A stretch of 8,258 nucleotides of DNA. Origin: Patescibacteria group bacterium (GTDB lineage Bacteria > Patescibacteriota > Dojkabacteria > SC72 > T1SED10-24). The notes under the pieces were generated by a model. It was not told the DNA's origin, ran no database searches, and saw only the letters and a program-made list of their open reading frames with translations. The position numbers and the translations under genes were made by a program. Every line of letters starts with the position of its first letter. Within the stretch, counting starts at the first letter, position 1. Of this stretch, positions 6,711 to 8,258 are shown in pieces. The stretch lies in contig SLHS01000082.1 in assembly GCA_007136035.1 (NCBI GenBank), forward strand, positions 1 to 8,258, written 5' to 3'.

Positions 6711-8258
6711 TTAAAAATGTTCACCCCAATCTCCCCAGCCAGGTCCTGAAGGAGTTCTATGTGGACAATCACAAACCCAATGACAAATTTCAGCCCCTGG
6801 AGGTCCTACACAACACTCAACACGATCTGTTTCACAACAATATTGCACATTATCTATATTACAACCTGCACATTCATCATCACATCTAACTCCACCCCAA
6901 TCCGCAACACGATTATCGCCAAAACAGTATGGAGGGAAATTTAATCTCCCACATCTACCACATTTATCTGTGCCTCTGAAAGGATTTAAAAGATGACAAC
7001 CTAAATTATCAACAAAATGGCAATCAACACATCTATCAACAGCATCACCTGTAACCTTAACATGAAAATGCGGACCAGTAGTACAACTATCAGAATGCTG
7101 TATATGTTCAATAATATCATCATCTGTTTTCTGTGCAATCCTAGCTAAAACTGTACCTTTTTCAATTTCTATGGGTTCACCACCTAAAGGTTCTCCCGTT
7201 TGATCATCAAAATGTACAGATACACCAGTAAAAACAAAACAATGTCTAATTTCATAAATGATTCCACTTTTACCCCGAAATCTTAAATCACACCCACACC
7301 TTTGATCAGTCCCATCGCTTCCTTTAATTCGAGAATTAGTTGTAAACGCCTTAGCCCTTATAATCTCACCATCTTCTGGAGCTATAAAATATTCGGTACC
7401 CCGATGGCCATCAGTCAATGCAACATCAACAGAAGGCAAAGTGTCCCATTCATAATTAAGATGTGAAGGATCTGTTTCGGGACCTTGTGTACACCAAATC
7501 TCATCATTATCTTCACTTGGATCGCTAAAAGGGCAACCCTCTTTGTTAATATAAAGATCATTCCAAAGACTATAATCTACTCCTTTCCCACAAAGATTTT
7601 CATCTGTAGTACAACAAAGATAGCGTTTATCAGATCTGAAATCATGTGGTTCCTCCCTACATGCACCATAAACATAACATCCAGGTTGACCAGATAAACT
7701 ACATTCACCAAGCTCCCCAGAAGGCCTACCTGAAACCCAATGACATTGTCCAAAAATATATTCACAAGCATGATCACCATAAACACGGTCTCTTGGATCT
7801 TCCCCTTCATCCCCATCTATAACTGTTAAAACCCTAGAACGATAATCTTGGCTACTAGCATTTCTACAAGTTAAAGTATAAATATAAGTTCCTACACCTC
7901 TTGTAATATTACCTGTATGCGAATCGCTCGTAGGAACAGTCATTGTCGTTTCTCCCTCACTTAAAGTACAACTAGTAGCATTAACAGAATTCCAAGAAAC
8001 ACTTATACGACCTCCCACTTTTACTGTTGAAGGATTAATACTAAAACTTGTTATAGAAACTTCACCTCCATCAGTACCATCCACAACTGTTAAAGTCCTA
8101 GAAAGATAATCCTCGCTACTAGCATTTCTACAAGTTAAGGTGTAAGTATAGGTTCCCACACCTTTTGTAATATTATCTGTATGTGAATCCCTCGTAGGAA
8201 CAGTCATTGTCGTTTCTCCCTCACTTAGAGTACAACTGGTAGCATTAACAGAATTCCA
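6711..8258 (-). CDS. Secreted cysteine-rich protein with Ig-like repeats and M23 (LytM-type) peptidase domain (5' end outside window)
   Basis: The frame is open to the window edge, so the true start and any signal peptide are missing; 515 residues are visible (numbered from 8258). Residues 1 to about 150 contain almost two copies of an 88-residue Ig-like domain, each with one cysteine in NATSC and one in LTC, presumably disulfide-bonded. A cysteine-rich linker at 165-256 carries about 10 Cys. The M23-like domain spans about 264-406. Candidate active-site residues are H266 and D272 (SHLNYEWDT), H339 (YEIRHC) and H397/H399 (TGPHFHVKVTGD). The last 110 residues hold 16 Cys, including CC pairs, and no membrane segment or sortase motif. 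It aligns with the M23 domain of the 897-aa protein (APEDGEI / APSDGKI; TNSRI / ENSRI). The probable role is an extracellular, disulfide-stabilised peptidoglycan hydrolase. The internal ATG at 8207 lies within a repeat and is not the real start. Confidence 0.85.
   Translation of the reverse strand, partial: WNSVNATSCTLSEGETTMTVPTRDSHTDNITKGVGTYTYTLTCRNASSEDYLSRTLTVVDGTDGGEVSITSFSINPSTVKVGGRISVSWNSVNATSCTLSEGETTMTVPTSDSHTGNITRGVGTYIYTLTCRNASSQDYRSRVLTVIDGDEGEDPRDRVYGDHACEYIFGQCHWVSGRPSGELGECSLSGQPGCYVYGACREEPHDFRSDKRYLCCTTDENLCGKGVDYSLWNDLYINKEGCPFSDPSEDNDEIWCTQGPETDPSHLNYEWDTLPSVDVALTDGHRGTEYFIAPEDGEIIRAKAFTTNSRIKGSDGTDQRCGCDLRFRGKSGIIYEIRHCFVFTGVSVHFDDQTGEPLGGEPIEIEKGTVLARIAQKTDDDIIEHIQHSDSCTTGPHFHVKVTGDAVDRCVDCHFVDNLGCHLLNPFRGTDKCGRCGRLNFPPYCFGDNRVADWGGVRCDDECAGCNIDNVQYCCETDRVECCVGPPGAEICHWVCDCPHRTPSGPGWGDWGEHF
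7821..8258 (-). repeat. 264-bp in-frame tandem repeat encoding Ig-like domains
   Basis: One full unit (7821-8084) is followed by 174 bp of the next (8085-8258), which continues beyond the window. Hand alignment of the 174 shared bases gives about 16 differences (about 91% identity), mostly transitions. The unit length is exactly 88 codons, so the frame is kept. The number of further copies upstream is unknown. The repeat encodes the surface-type Ig-like domain in front of the M23 domain. Confidence 0.9.

Noticed and set aside
7577..7816. A 79-codon minus-strand frame overlapping the Cys-rich M23 gene
   Set aside because: It is out of frame with a gene whose cysteine pattern and M23 motifs are clearly maintained, and it has no features of its own.
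210..8258. Recoding of TGA as Gly (genetic code 25, as in Gracilibacteria/Absconditabacteria), suggested by all five visible stops being TAA or TAG
   Set aside because: None of the five long frames contains an in-frame TGA, which would be expected as a common Gly codon under code 25; the stop choice fits AT-rich bias.
1..8258. CRISPR array, tRNA or rRNA genes, insertion sequence ends
   Set aside because: No regularly spaced direct repeats, cloverleaf-like segments, rRNA motifs, transposase or terminal inverted repeats were seen; the window is almost fully occupied by the genes described.

Overview
The window is AT-rich (by eye about one third G+C), and every supportable gene lies on the minus strand, so it reads from high to low coordinates. 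All complete genes are intact under the standard code. The Ig-like repeat with paired cysteines (SVSWNSVNATSC ... YTLTCRN), the polytopic protein with a VARNVAYMFFVIVFIIGGFMI-type segment, and the large Lys-rich protein with a hydrophobic region followed by an extracytoplasmic peptidase domain all resemble genes I associate with Candidate Phyla Radiation (Patescibacteria) genomes. There they sit in a reduced, Gram-positive-like type IV secretion cluster. This assignment rests on recognition, not on a search.

Layout in transcription order: (1) 8258-6711, the 3' part of a secreted, cysteine-rich protein with tandem Ig-like repeats and an M23 (LytM-type) peptidase domain. (2) 6701-5661, a 346-aa protein with one N-terminal membrane anchor. 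(3) A 143-182 bp gap with a good sigma-70-like promoter. (4) 5478-4087, a polytopic VirB6/TrbL-like membrane protein. (5) 4063-1370, an 897-aa protein with a large N-terminal region, hydrophobic segments, a Gly/Ser/Pro linker and a second M23 domain. (6) 1322-210, a 370-aa anchored protein clearly paralogous to (2). (7) 167-1, the start of a gene for a secreted protein, cut by the window edge. Gaps are otherwise short (9-47 bp), so this looks like one or two operons.

The most notable feature is a repeated pair: an M23-domain gene immediately followed by a single-pass anchored gene, once on each side of the VirB6-like gene. A reasonable but unproven model is an envelope-spanning transfer or attachment apparatus in which the VirB6-like protein forms the inner-membrane part. 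The two M23 proteins would open or remodel peptidoglycan (of self or of a partner cell), and each anchored partner would position or regulate its neighbouring hydrolase. No ATPase (VirB4/VirD4), relaxase, integrase, tRNA, rRNA, CRISPR array or insertion sequence is visible in this window.
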